From a virus: a stretch of 30,993 bases of DNA. The DNA is taken from the IMG/VR virus record IMGVR_UViG_3300024259_000110, positions 1-30,993 of that record. One strand, given 5' to 3'. Every line of letters begins with the position of its first letter. Within the stretch, counting starts at the first letter, position 1. Below are positions 1-7,479 of the stretch, piece by piece. The translations under genes and the position numbers were made by a program. The notes beneath the pieces are model-generated. The model had not been told where the DNA came from. It was given only the letters and a program-made list of their open reading frames with translations, and searched no databases.

Positions 1-127
1 AACCCAAGACTGTGACTGTGGTGCTTGCATCAATGACCATTTCACCATAATAGGATTGTGCCCCTGTGACATTCAGTGTTCCACCAACTGTCAGGTCACC
101 ATCAAAGCGAACATCACCTGCATCAAC
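1..127. repeat. Terminal direct repeat R1, left copy (127 bp)
   Basis: Bases 1-127 are identical to 28790-28916. The first mismatch is at base 128 (g here, a at 28917), and the two copies diverge fully after base 139. The repeat lies inside the C-terminal coding part of the two fibre genes and keeps the same reading frame in both. An exact 127-base match at a contig end is what a de Bruijn assembler leaves when k = 127 and the graph branches at a repeat. I read it as an assembly junction, not a biological terminal repeat. Confidence 0.9.
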
Positions 128-2473
128 GAAGATTGAGTATGGTCCATTTGCGGCAACTTCAGTTCCTGTTGGTGCGCCATTTATAAACAGTGTTGCAAGA
201 TTGGTTACATCGGCACCACCATCATTTACAACTGGCGGGAATAAAACAAGTCCACCAACTGAAGCATGGGTTCCACTGGTGAAGGTTGTAATGGTTTGAG
301 AATCTATTTGGAGTCCTGCCATCCTTTGATTTAGCGCACCAGTAAATGTTCTTGCTCCAATATATTGGGTTTTGTCAGTTGTTGGAGCAAGACCAATCCC
401 AACTGTATTATCTAACCTTACTCCACTTGTTCCACCACTTAGGGTGATTAGGCCGTTTGCGGTTGGTGCAAGTTCTAACTTTGTAGCACCATTGGCAACA
501 AAGGTCATTGTCTCCGTTGACCTGTTCACATAGATATTATTATTTGAACCAATTAAATCATGTGAAAATGTTAGTTGTGGATTAGCGGATGTTGAAGCTA
601 AATCAATATCTATATTCCCACCAAATGTTGAGCTTGCATCATTGGCTATTGTTAGGGCAGAAGTGGTGTTGATTGGGTTCCCTGCTGTGGGTGTCCCTGT
701 GTCAACTTGGAAGATATGTGAACCATCAACCTGAACATATTTGCTTGCTTCATCTGTTCTGATATATTCCCACCTATTATCTGTGTCATCATAATAAGTA
801 TTTTGGGAAAGGTTGATTGACTGACTGACTGCATCAACTGAACCACTTGCAACTGCACCATATTTGCCAACACGAAAAACATTAAAGATTCCATCCCACG
901 CTTCAGGAGTTACACCAAGACCGAAGTTGCCACTCTCATCTAAAAGCAGGGAAGTTGCACCATCTGCCCTTGAGGACATATCAATTGTTGAACCTGCTAC
1001 CGAACCACCTCTTAGATATAACCTGCCTGCATTACCATCTTCATTTCCTGCAAGGGTTATAAATGCACCCCTTGTAATTGATGCCCCTCCACCACCAGCG
1101 ATTGATATTGAATGGTTATCAGAAGCGTCTGCTGTCCCTGCATTAATTGAAGCGTTATCAGTCACAACTTCAATATTCCCATCAACAAACAAATCAGTCC
1201 CATCACTATGACTACCTGCATAGTTCAGGACAGTTGCAGAAGTGACAGTTCCATCATTGGCATTGCCACTGACATCCATCCAGAACCCACTGCTGATTGC
1301 ATAGTTGGGGAAGTCTGCCACAACACCTGACTTGTAGATATACAGATCATCAATGACACAAGCATCACTTGTGGCTAAGTCTGTTCTAAATTCGATATAT
1401 AAGTCTGTTGATGTTGCCACAAATTCAAGATCAGTCAGGGCATTTGCTGTGTTGAAAGTCCCATAATCAGAACCACCACTTGTAGTCCCAATCATCACCC
1501 TTGAATCAGTCCCTGTGAATGACAAGCCTGTGGTTGACACCTTGTATTCTTTGCCAAGAGTGACAACCCAATTTTGTCTAAGTCTTGCATATGCTGCACC
1601 TGCACCATCAGTATTAGTGATGGTCAGGATAGTTGAAGCAACTGTGAAGTCAGGTGTTGCAGTTGACAAGTTTGACCACCCTGTTGGTGGTGTGGTGCCT
1701 GTTGCACCTGTCCAATCAGTGTCTGAATCAACTGCTGTCTGTGATGCACCCACCCACTTGAAGGGTGTTGGGGCTGACAAATCTTTCACTTCCGAAGCTG
1801 TCAGTGCTGTGTTGAATAGTTGAACTTGTGAGAAGGAACCTAAGAAAGGTGATGCACCACCTGAAACATTATTTCCAATGACAAGGTTTGTTCCAACGTC
1901 TGAACGCCTTGTCCCAACTGGTGTCTGTGTTTCCACAACTGTCTGAAGGACTCCATTGAAATACACAGCAGGGTCATTTGCCACACTGCCTGCATTATAG
2001 ACAACTGTGATCCCTGTGTGTGTGTCTGTTGGGAACACCCCAACCACATCCCACACTGCATCTGTGGTTGTAAATTCATAAACAAGTCGAAAGTCTGCAA
2101 ATCCTGCTGATTCATTTCTGAACGATATAGAATAACTCCCTGCTGATGCACCACGCTTGTCTGCAAGTCTTGGTTCTGAAGCTATTTGTGAACTATTAAG
2201 ATATAATTCAGTATAGAAGGAACCACCACCATCAAAGATATTTTGATATTCACTTGCATCTGTGACAATGACTTCATCATTCACACCATCAAAGAAATAT
2301 GCTTGACCATCAGACATCATGTTCACAGTGGTCTGATCATTCAGCAGATGGGATCCAAGTGGGTTGATGTCACCCAAGATCTTTGCTTGCATGGGTGTCT
2401 GTGCATAGTCATAGTTCCATTGTCCAAAGACAAGGGAAGCAATTGTCAACAATAAAAGAATTCTTTTAGTCAT
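1..2473 (-). CDS. Fibre/adhesin with LamG-like domain, copy A (3' end beyond the window)
   Basis: An open frame runs without a stop from ATG at 2473 to base 1 (824 codons plus one base). It lacks only its C-terminus. Joined through repeat R1 to 28428-28789 it would make 944 residues in frame. Residues 1-17 are a Sec-type signal peptide ending FGQ. Residues ~55-230 look like a LamG/concanavalin-A lectin fold (FFDGVNDEVIVTD ... FNTALTASEVKDLS). A second beta-rich domain follows, then a long variable region with GLITLSGG and LDNTVGIG motifs common in phage fibres. The start follows the 142-aa gene by 2 bases, with GGTGGGATGATT before ATG. It is a diverged relative of the gene at 28428-30713. Roughly 100-1300 has many CpGs, unlike the rest of the genome. 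A role in host binding is inferred; the signal peptide leaves open a secreted adhesin instead of a virion fibre. Confidence 0.85.
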   Translation of the reverse strand, partial: MTKRILLLLTIASLVFGQWNYDYAQTPMQAKILGDINPLGSHLLNDQTTVNMMSDGQAYFFDGVNDEVIVTDASEYQNIFDGGGSFYTELYLNSSQIASEPRLADKRGASAGSYSISFRNESAGFADFRLVYEFTTTDAVWDVVGVFPTDTHTGITVVYNAGSVANDPAVYFNGVLQTVVETQTPVGTRRSDVGTNLVIGNNVSGGASPFLGSFSQVQLFNTALTASEVKDLSAPTPFKWVGASQTAVDSDTDWTGATGTTPPTGWSNLSTATPDFTVASTILTITNTDGAGAAYARLRQNWVVTLGKEYKVSTTGLSFTGTDSRVMIGTTSGGSDYGTFNTANALTDLEFVATSTDLYIEFRTDLATSDACVIDDLYIYKSGVVADFPNYAISSGFWMDVSGNANDGTVTSATVLNYAGSHSDGTDLFVDGNIEVVTDNASINAGTADASDNHSISIAGGGGASITRGAFITLAGNEDGNAGRLYLRGGSVAGSTIDMSSRADGATSLLLDESGNFGLGVTPEAWDGIFNVFRVGKYGAVASGSVDAVSQSINLSQNTYYDDTDNRWEYIRTDEASKYVQVDGSHIFQVDTGTPTAGNPINTTSALTIANDASSTFGGNIDIDLASTSANPQLTFSHDLIGSNNNIYVNRSTETMTFVANGATKLELAPTANGLITLSGGTSGVRLDNTVGIGLAPTTDKTQYIGARTFTGALNQRMAGLQIDSQTITTFTSGTHASVGGLVLFPPVVNDGGADVTNLATLFINGAPTGTEVAANGPYSIFVDAGDVRFDGDLTVGGTLNVTGAQSYYGEMVIDASTTVTVLG

Positions 2474-2475
2474 AA

Positions 2476-2904
2476 TCATCCCACCTTCCAGTTGGTTGCA
2501 TCATATGCATCAAAGCGAATCTTTGCCCCTGGTGGAACTGTGATTGCTGTGTCAACACCTGCACCACAATCATCCCCTGATGCAGGGAAGATCTGCAAGT
2601 TTGCTGCACCATTATTGATCACCACCTGAACTGCACCTGCAGCAGCAGACATCAGTGTCACCACATCACCTGCATTTGCACATGTTGATATTTCATTGAT
2701 GATCTTGGTCAATGCTTGTTGACCTTGTGATTGTGTGATTGAAGCAGTCAGTCCTGCTGCAACCGATTGATAAAACATTCCTGAAAGTGTCAGGTCAACC
2801 AGACTTGATGTTCCTGAAAGCAGAACCCTGATTGCAACATCACCTGCAGCATCTTCCACAAATTTTTGATATTCTCTGTCCTGGATTGAATATGGAAGTG
2901 TCAT
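2476..2904 (-). CDS. Small virion-type protein preceding fibre A (142 aa)
   Basis: The 142-residue protein has a helical N-terminal half (residues 1-85) and a beta-rich C-terminal half with VVINNGAANLQIFPASGDD and IRFDAYDATNWKVG. That second pattern recurs in small phage structural proteins, where it forms a compact beta domain; this is family-level recognition, not a named match. It overlaps the upstream 66-aa gene by ATGA and ends 2 bases before the fibre start, so the two are probably translated together. A near-identical second copy starts beyond the right edge and ends at 30717, again directly before a fibre. The constant pairing suggests a fibre partner, base or chaperone. Function is inferred from context. 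Confidence 0.75.
   Translation of the reverse strand: MTLPYSIQDREYQKFVEDAAGDVAIRVLLSGTSSLVDLTLSGMFYQSVAAGLTASITQSQGQQALTKIINEISTCANAGDVVTLMSAAAGAVQVVINNGAANLQIFPASGDDCGAGVDTAITVPPGAKIRFDAYDATNWKVG
2626..2752. repeat. Direct repeat R2, internal copy (127 bp)
   Basis: These 127 bases are identical to 30867-30993, the right end of the window. The base before the match differs (c at 2625, t at 30866). The repeat sits inside the 142-aa gene in both copies with no indel (constant offset 28241). Like R1, its exact length points to an assembly graph with k = 127. Confidence 0.9.
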
Positions 2905-3101
2905 GATGTCACCACACCTTTCACTGGTTTGTTCACTGTTCCACTGTCCTTGGATGATTCCATCTGCATCCTGGACAATCTTTTCCCTGTCACTGAATCA
3001 ACAGGAGTTGTCCCACCACCTGCAATCTTGATTTCCATCAACAAACCAAAGGCTGCAGTTGTGGGATCCACACCAAAGTTTTCACTGACCATGTTTGACA
3101 T
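2901..3101 (-). CDS. Hypothetical protein, 66 aa
   Basis: A 66-residue protein of no family I recognise. The middle is Gly/Thr-rich (AGGGTTPVDSVTG) and the C-terminus is polar. AAGGAAAG lies upstream of ATG at 3101; a second in-frame ATG at 3092 is possible. Its stop overlaps the start of the 142-aa gene (ATGA), so it is coupled to the 142-aa/fibre pair. It lies just downstream of a hairpin at 3126-3147 that separates it from the capsid block. Codon use matches the rest of the genome (no CpG), which supports it being a real gene. Confidence 0.65.
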   Translation of the reverse strand: MSNMVSENFGVDPTTAAFGLLMEIKIAGGGTTPVDSVTGKRLSRMQMESSKDSGTVNKPVKGVVTS

Positions 3102-3125
3102 GTTTGCTTTCCTTCAGTTTGTGAA

Positions 3126-3147
3126 GCAGGGGAATTGGATCCCCTGC
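3126..3147 (-). promoter_or_regulatory. Hairpin between head block and fibre block
   Basis: GCAGGGGA (3126-3133) and TCCCCTGC (3140-3147) form a perfect 8-bp stem with a 6-base loop. It lies in the only sizeable gap between the 68-aa gene and the fibre-linked genes. On the minus strand it is followed by TTCACAAAC, not a T-tract, so it is not a classical intrinsic terminator. It could act as a partial terminator or as an RNA-processing or stability element that sets the ratio of capsid to fibre messages. Confidence 0.4.
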
Positions 3148-3164
3148 ATCAATTCAATTCACTG

Positions 3165-3371
3165 CTATTTTGCAGCAGCTTTCTTCTTTGGATAACCAAT
3201 TTTGAATTCACGTTCTATGATAAGATCTTTCAATCTCCATGCAGGAACCAGTGCAGGTTCACCATCTGCCCTGGTGCATTCAATCTTGTCATCTGCATCA
3301 AAGGTGTGTGTCTTCCCACCTGTCTTGATGACCACTGGTGCAGCAATTTGTTCAGCTTTATTTTGTGCCAT
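3165..3371 (-). CDS. Hypothetical protein downstream of capsid, 68 aa
   Basis: A 68-residue protein with a beta-type N-terminal half (PVVIKTGGKTHTFDADDKIE) and a basic tail (PKKKAAAK). I do not recognise the family. It is the first gene after the major capsid gene, a position that in tailed phages often holds a decoration or head-completion protein, but the sequence does not prove this. The start at 3371 has GAAAGAAG upstream. The 80-base gap to the capsid stop holds no gene that I can support. Confidence 0.65.
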   Translation of the reverse strand: MAQNKAEQIAAPVVIKTGGKTHTFDADDKIECTRADGEPALVPAWRLKDLIIEREFKIGYPKKKAAAK

Positions 3372-3451
3372 GTTTCACCACTTCTTTCTTTCAATGTAGT
3401 CAGGACACCAGGCATGTGGGAAACACAACCTGATGCCCCAACCAAGTTCAA

Positions 3452-4315
3452 TCAGTCAGTGTTGCAAGCAAAGTAGACACCCCATGTGTCCACCAGTTCA
3501 ATCTGTTTCCATCTGCCTGTTGCAACAATTTCTTTTCCACGCAAGGAAGCATTGGGTTCTTCTTCAACATCCATCAGATCCTTGGTGTGCAATCCAATTG
3601 CATTCCTTGACCAGATCATATTGGCTGCCACATCTGATGCACCCACTGCTTCTGAAATCTCATTTGAAATCAGTGCAGGCATTCCAAACTGTGTGTCAAC
3701 CATCCCCATTTCAATCCATTTCTGTGCAACAGATCCACTGTTGACTGAAGTGGTGTTTGCAAGCAAGGATCTTAGACCCTTTGCACCATAATAGGACTTT
3801 GGTGACAATGCTGCAGCAAGATCATTCAAGTTGCCAGAAGCAGCTTTGATCTGTCTGATTGCATCATACCAGTGGTCAATTGTCATTGTGACTGCAGCAC
3901 CACACACTGTCTGTGTGAAACCAGAAGCAAGACCAACAATGTCATCTTCCAGTTTTGCCAACATTGCAGAAGCAAACAATGTGCTGATTTCACCAATCAC
4001 ATCATCCCTTGAAGACTGCACTGCAAGCTTGGTTGCAACTGCCATGATCACATGTTCTTCAACAGTTGCTGCTGTTGCAGCATTTGTGATCTGTTTGTTT
4101 GTTGAATGGTCAGTTCCTTCTGCAACCTGTGCAACATCTGCACTGGTGACTGCACCATATATGGGAAAGTCGTAGGTCTTTCCAGGTAACCCAAGTGTGT
4201 CAACATGTCTGACCACTTCCAAAAGTCCTGCATTGTCCTGCAGAAGCATCAGGGACTCACCCTGAATGTCATCCACTAACCCTGCTAAACTGGTTGATGT
4301 TGATTCATTAGCCAT
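3452..4315 (-). CDS. Major capsid protein (HK97-type fold expected)
   Basis: A 287-residue protein directly after the scaffold gene, where tailed phages place the major capsid protein. The sequence fits a compact HK97-fold shell protein with no long N-terminal delta domain: a helical N-terminus (VDDIQGESLMLLQDN), a glycine-rich turn before FPIYGAV, a long spine-helix region (residues ~85-140, with DDVIGEISTLFASAMLAKLED), and a C-terminal part with WKQIELVDTWGVYF typical of the last strands. The start at 4315 has a strong GAAAGGAT Shine-Dalgarno 7 bases upstream, fitting a highly expressed gene. No protease gene is visible, and the separate scaffold suggests assembly without a fused delta domain. 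Identity rests on position and fold-like pattern. Confidence 0.85.
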   Translation of the reverse strand: MANESTSTSLAGLVDDIQGESLMLLQDNAGLLEVVRHVDTLGLPGKTYDFPIYGAVTSADVAQVAEGTDHSTNKQITNAATAATVEEHVIMAVATKLAVQSSRDDVIGEISTLFASAMLAKLEDDIVGLASGFTQTVCGAAVTMTIDHWYDAIRQIKAASGNLNDLAAALSPKSYYGAKGLRSLLANTTSVNSGSVAQKWIEMGMVDTQFGMPALISNEISEAVGASDVAANMIWSRNAIGLHTKDLMDVEEEPNASLRGKEIVATGRWKQIELVDTWGVYFACNTD

Positions 4316-4355
4316 GATTTATCCTTTCAAAGATGTTCATGTGCAGTCCTGTGGA

Positions 4356-4964
4356 TCATCCCAATCTTCTTCTTGTGTTGGGATAAAGCTTTCTGTATAG
4401 ATCCCTGTTCAACCTTGCAAGATTGTTTTTGGATCCATATTTCTTCAGTGCAGCTTGTTCATTCACATCCACATTCCTTCCACCAGGATGACTGTCATCA
4501 GGTGCAGGATCTGCTGTTTGTTTTCCAATTGTCTGTGCAACAGTCTGAAGTTGTTCAGTTGGGAATTCTGCATATGGTGCAGCAGCATCATCACCCAACT
4601 TGTCTGCCAGGGTTGCAAGTGCAGCATCCCTGATCCCTTGTTCCAGTTTTGCATATTTCTTTGCAACTGGTTCAAGTGCAGCAAGTTTCTGTGTCAATGC
4701 TTCATTCACCTTTGACAGTTCACCATCTTCTTCAAGTTTCTTCAGTCTGTCTTTTTCATCCTGTTCAGTCTTTGCAAGAAGCAGATCTTCTGCTTTCTTC
4801 TTTGCATCATTGACTTCTTTGAATCTGGAATATGGAACAGTGTCCTGTGACTGATCTTTTGGATCCTTCACTTCTTCAGTTGTGGTTGTGGTTTCATCAC
4901 CACCACCACCACCTTGTTCTTCATCCTTGTTGAAGTGCATGAACAGTCTTTTGTCTTTCATCAT
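4356..4964 (-). CDS. Capsid scaffolding protein
   Basis: A 202-residue, highly charged protein with the usual scaffold layout: a low-complexity acidic start (runs of Gly and Thr at residues ~18-28), then VPYSRFKEVNDAKKKAE followed by a long predicted coiled coil (to about residue 120), and a polar C-terminus with a basic end (YPNTRRRLG) that may contact the capsid. It lies directly before the major capsid gene. It starts at 4964 by overlap with the stop of the preceding gene (AAATGATG), with AAAAGGGG upstream; the next codon is also ATG. The order scaffold then capsid, the Pro-rich hinge and the charge pattern make this call fairly safe. Confidence 0.8.
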   Translation of the reverse strand: MMKDKRLFMHFNKDEEQGGGGGDETTTTTEEVKDPKDQSQDTVPYSRFKEVNDAKKKAEDLLLAKTEQDEKDRLKKLEEDGELSKVNEALTQKLAALEPVAKKYAKLEQGIRDAALATLADKLGDDAAAPYAEFPTEQLQTVAQTIGKQTADPAPDDSHPGGRNVDVNEQAALKKYGSKNNLARLNRDLYRKLYPNTRRRLG

Positions 4965-5674
4965 TTGACCCCTTTTGTGGGTGGTTCAGCAATGTCACAG
5001 GGAAGCAGACTTGCATCTGAAACCTTGAAGACTTGCTGATCAGGAAAGTTGTTGATTGTTTCCAATGCTGCTGCAAGACACCTTGACTTTCCTGGTTGCA
5101 AGGATAGTGATGCAGCACCATTCACAGGTCTTTTCTTTTTTACATGTGCAGTCATGAATTCCTGTGCAATGGTCTTGTCATAGTTCATTCCTTTTGGGAA
5201 CTGAATTGTCTGAATATCAAGTCCAACAGTGAACACCTTTTCATATCCCATGTGAAGTGCAAACCACAATGTGAACATTCCTGATTGTCCGTTTGTTGGA
5301 TAGTTGTTGAATTCTGGTGCAGGGTTGGGAAGCAGTTTGTCATATTCACCATTGAACATGAACACCCCTGCTGCTTGTTCTTCTGGTGTAAAGTGATAGT
5401 GCCTGTGATAGTGTGAAGTTGCAATGACAACCTTCCCAGGATGTTTGACAATTTCCTGTTGTGTCCTTGGACTTCTTTCCAATGCACATGCTGCAATTGC
5501 ACCATATTTCAAAGTGTGAACTGTGATGATGTCACCATCAAAGTTTTCATAGTCATTCCAGATGAATGTGCTTGGTGCAGGTGGATGTGTTGGATGATTC
5601 AGATCAATGCATTGCTGCAGATCCAGATCTGTTCTTCCAATGATCAGACACTGCTTTGAAGTTCTTTGGATCAA
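4961..5674 (-). CDS. Glycosyltransferase-like (DUF115/sialyltransferase-type Rossmann) protein
   Basis: A 237-residue protein with a Rossmann-type core. Residues 128-153 read NGQSGMFTLWFALHMGYEKV then FTVGLDI. This resembles the SG..A...A..LG...I.L.GxD motif of DUF115/MAF-flagellin and family-42-type sialyltransferase-like enzymes. The N-terminus (CLIIGRTDLDLQQ) could be the first strand of the fold. The start is TTG at 5674, overlapping the TGA of the 52-aa gene (TTGA). It sits inside the head-assembly operon between the virion morphogenesis genes and the scaffold, an unusual place for such an enzyme. It might modify a virion or host-surface glycan. Family assignment is moderate and substrate unknown; a structural protein with a convergent motif remains possible. 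Confidence 0.5.
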   Translation of the reverse strand: MIQRTSKQCLIIGRTDLDLQQCIDLNHPTHPPAPSTFIWNDYENFDGDIITVHTLKYGAIAACALERSPRTQQEIVKHPGKVVIATSHYHRHYHFTPEEQAAGVFMFNGEYDKLLPNPAPEFNNYPTNGQSGMFTLWFALHMGYEKVFTVGLDIQTIQFPKGMNYDKTIAQEFMTAHVKKKRPVNGAASLSLQPGKSRCLAAALETINNFPDQQVFKVSDASLLPCDIAEPPTKGVK

Positions 5675-5829
5675 GTTGCCTGTCCTGAAACAAATGCAAT
5701 CATTTCACCATGATCAGTGAAGACTTGTTCTTCAGTCTTGGTGTGAATCACTTGGTCAGTCTTGGGTCTTGACCACACAGTGACCAACCAACCACCACCA
5801 ACCTTCTTGATTGTGATTTCTTTGTCCAT
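5671..5829 (-). CDS. Hypothetical protein, 52 aa
   Basis: A short open frame begins MDKEITIKKVGGGWLVTVW and ends FVSGQAT (52 aa). The start ATG (5829) overlaps the preceding stop as TGATG, with GGGAAAGAAG upstream. The stop overlaps the TTG start of the next gene. Coupling at both ends, and the same CpG-free codon choice, support a real gene. The pattern of short beta strands around GGGW suggests a small all-beta fold. No function can be assigned. Confidence 0.7.
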   Translation of the reverse strand: MDKEITIKKVGGGWLVTVWSRPKTDQVIHTKTEEQVFTDHGEMIAFVSGQAT

Positions 5830-6308
5830 CACTTCTTTCCCATTTCCCAGGTCATCTTGTTTCCATCAGCATACTTGTTGATGTTCAACTTGACCTGTCT
5901 GTTCATTCTGCCCATTGCCATTGCAAGGACAGTCTTTGAAACTGGTTTTCCTGGAAGGGTCACAGGTCTTCCCATGTCAATGTTCCCCTGGATCTTTGCT
6001 GATTCAACTGCATTCCATCCAATCCTGACCATCTTCCTGGTTGCCCTTACAACCTGAAGGTCTTGCATCATATCAAATGTCAAGACAAGGTTTGCCCTTG
6101 CACTTGCTTCAGATTGTCTTTTGAATTTCCCTGCTGCTTTCCTTTGTGCATAGGTTTCAGACAAGGGTGGAAACTTGTGACCATGAACTGATTGACCCTT
6201 GACAGTTGTTTCATCCCTGATCATGTCAGACATCAGGTTCCCCAACTTGTTGAAGAAAGGTTTCCCAAGGTTCACAACCTTCTGACTGTCAACAATTTGC
6301 ATTGCCAT
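5829..6308 (-). CDS. Virion morphogenesis / tail completion protein (Mu gpG-like)
   Basis: The protein (159 aa from ATG 6308) contains KFPPLSETYAQRKAAGK near residue 45 and LVLTFDMMQDLQV followed by VRIGWN. This is the arrangement of the phage virion morphogenesis (Mu gpG) family, in which a 'pLs..T...K' segment precedes 'L..tG.L..si' and a beta strand. I prefer ATG 6308 because GCAGGTG lies 7 bases upstream; a TTG at 6314 overlapping the MuF stop (TTGA) would add two residues. The gene follows the MuF-like gene directly, the usual partner order in Mu-like head modules. Likely role: head or tail completion. Assignment is moderate. Confidence 0.6.
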   Translation of the reverse strand: MAMQIVDSQKVVNLGKPFFNKLGNLMSDMIRDETTVKGQSVHGHKFPPLSETYAQRKAAGKFKRQSEASARANLVLTFDMMQDLQVVRATRKMVRIGWNAVESAKIQGNIDMGRPVTLPGKPVSKTVLAMAMGRMNRQVKLNINKYADGNKMTWEMGKK

Positions 6309-6310
6309 GA

Positions 6311-7096
6311 TCAAGCACCTGCAGTCTGTTGGAAGGTTGGGACTTCAGCAGGGTTGATCCCCTGTGCTGCAAGTCTTGCTGTTGCATCTGACTGATCACT
6401 GAACTTGTCAGACAGTTCTGTCTTGACTGCAAACCTGTGTCTGCAGTTGAACCCACCACCATCCAGGAATGCACCTGGAAATCTTTCATCAATTTCTTCC
6501 CTGGTCATTGCACCTGCTGCCAACATTGCAAGACAGATGGGTCTGGTCTTCCCATCACTGACACCAATATATTGGAACAGTGTGTCTTCTGGCATGTCTT
6601 CTGTCATCACTGCATTCACTGACCTGCTGAAGGTCTTCATTGCTGTTTCAACAAGGGTCTTGATCTGTCCCCTGGACAGTGACTTCCCTGCAGCTTCTTT
6701 CAGGTGGTTCACCAGTTTGTTTCTTGGGACACCTGCAAGGGTTGCTTTCACCATTTCTGACTTCAGTGTTGATGCCATGTGTGGAACATACTGCATGAAG
6801 GTTGCTTGATTCACATTGATCAATGCCTGAACTGTTCCAGGTGTAATGGGTGCAACTGCTTCAAAGTTCTGCAGGATCTGGATCTGTGATGCTTCCAGTG
6901 CAGCAAGATCATTGTTGAATCCAAAGGTGTCTGTGATCATTGCTTCAAGTGGAAGTTGGTTGATGAATTCAACTGTCTGTGCTGCTGTTGCTGCATCCAG
7001 GTTGTAGTTCTGCACCATCCACACACCAAATGCTTCAGTGATTCTGTCCACTGCTTTGACCATGTTTGCTGCTGCTGTGGTTGGGATGTCAGGCAT
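6311..7096 (-). CDS. MuF-like / SPP1 gp7-like minor head protein
   Basis: A 261-residue protein carrying the hallmark C-terminal motif of the phage Mu F / SPP1 gp7 family: YIGVSDGKTRPICLAM (residues 176-191, Cys188) followed by GGGFNCRHRF (213-222, Cys218 and His220). The N-terminal 150 residues are mostly helical. Proteins of this family sit with the portal inside the capsid and assist assembly or DNA delivery. Here the gene follows portal and a zinc-ribbon protein, and overlaps the latter by 8 bases. No toxin or ADP-ribosyltransferase extension is seen; the protein has little beyond the core. The family call is strong on motif and neighbourhood. Confidence 0.8.
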   Translation of the reverse strand: MPDIPTTAAANMVKAVDRITEAFGVWMVQNYNLDAATAAQTVEFINQLPLEAMITDTFGFNNDLAALEASQIQILQNFEAVAPITPGTVQALINVNQATFMQYVPHMASTLKSEMVKATLAGVPRNKLVNHLKEAAGKSLSRGQIKTLVETAMKTFSRSVNAVMTEDMPEDTLFQYIGVSDGKTRPICLAMLAAGAMTREEIDERFPGAFLDGGGFNCRHRFAVKTELSDKFSDQSDATARLAAQGINPAEVPTFQQTAGA

Positions 7097-7478
7097 GTGA
7101 CTTGATGAATCCTTTCAGGACAACTGCAGTGTGTTCACCACACTTGCACTTCTTCCTGTTTATTAGTCTTCCAGATCCTGACACCTTGGGTGTCTTGTAA
7201 AGTGTTCCAGATCCACAATTAATGCAGAAGACTTTCAGACCTGTCTTGTTCTGCACAAATGTTCCTGGTGCCCTTCTTCCTGGAAGTGCTGCAAATGCTT
7301 TGATTGCAGAATCCTGTTTCTGATAATTATGAGAATGAATGGATCCCTGCTTTTCATTGAATTCCTTTTCAGCAGATTGCATTGCAGCAACCTTCCTGGT
7401 TCTGAACTTTTCATTCCTTTCATGGAGTGAAACAAGGTGGTCATCAATGTTGACCCTTTCAATGATTACATTTGCCAT
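7089..7478 (-). CDS. Zinc-ribbon protein between portal and MuF, 129 aa
   Basis: The N-terminal 70 residues are charged and helical. The C-terminal part holds a probable zinc ribbon, VFCINCGSG then KKCKCGEHT (CxxC ... CxC). The ATG at 7478 follows the portal stop by one base, and the gene overlaps the MuF-like gene, so all three are coupled. A zinc-ribbon protein at this place is not a standard head gene. It may bind DNA or the portal during packaging, or be a small capsid component. No family is recognised; the reading is from motif and position. Confidence 0.65.
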   Translation of the reverse strand: MANVIIERVNIDDHLVSLHERNEKFRTRKVAAMQSAEKEFNEKQGSIHSHNYQKQDSAIKAFAALPGRRAPGTFVQNKTGLKVFCINCGSGTLYKTPKVSGSGRLINRKKCKCGEHTAVVLKGFIKSHA

Positions 7479-7479
7479 A

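Noticed and set aside
1-127. End repeats as phage terminal redundancy or att sites
   Set aside because: The left repeat does not match the right end; each matches an internal site inside a paralogous gene, and both are exactly 127 bases, fitting an assembly artefact.
3831-4175. Long plus-strand open frames opposite most genes (for example here and at 6405-6809, 16616-17017, 19063-19593, 22455-22985, 25823-26341)
   Set aside because: They mirror credible minus-strand genes, have no ribosome sites or gene-like order, and arise because TTA, CTA and TCA codons are rare in this codon set.
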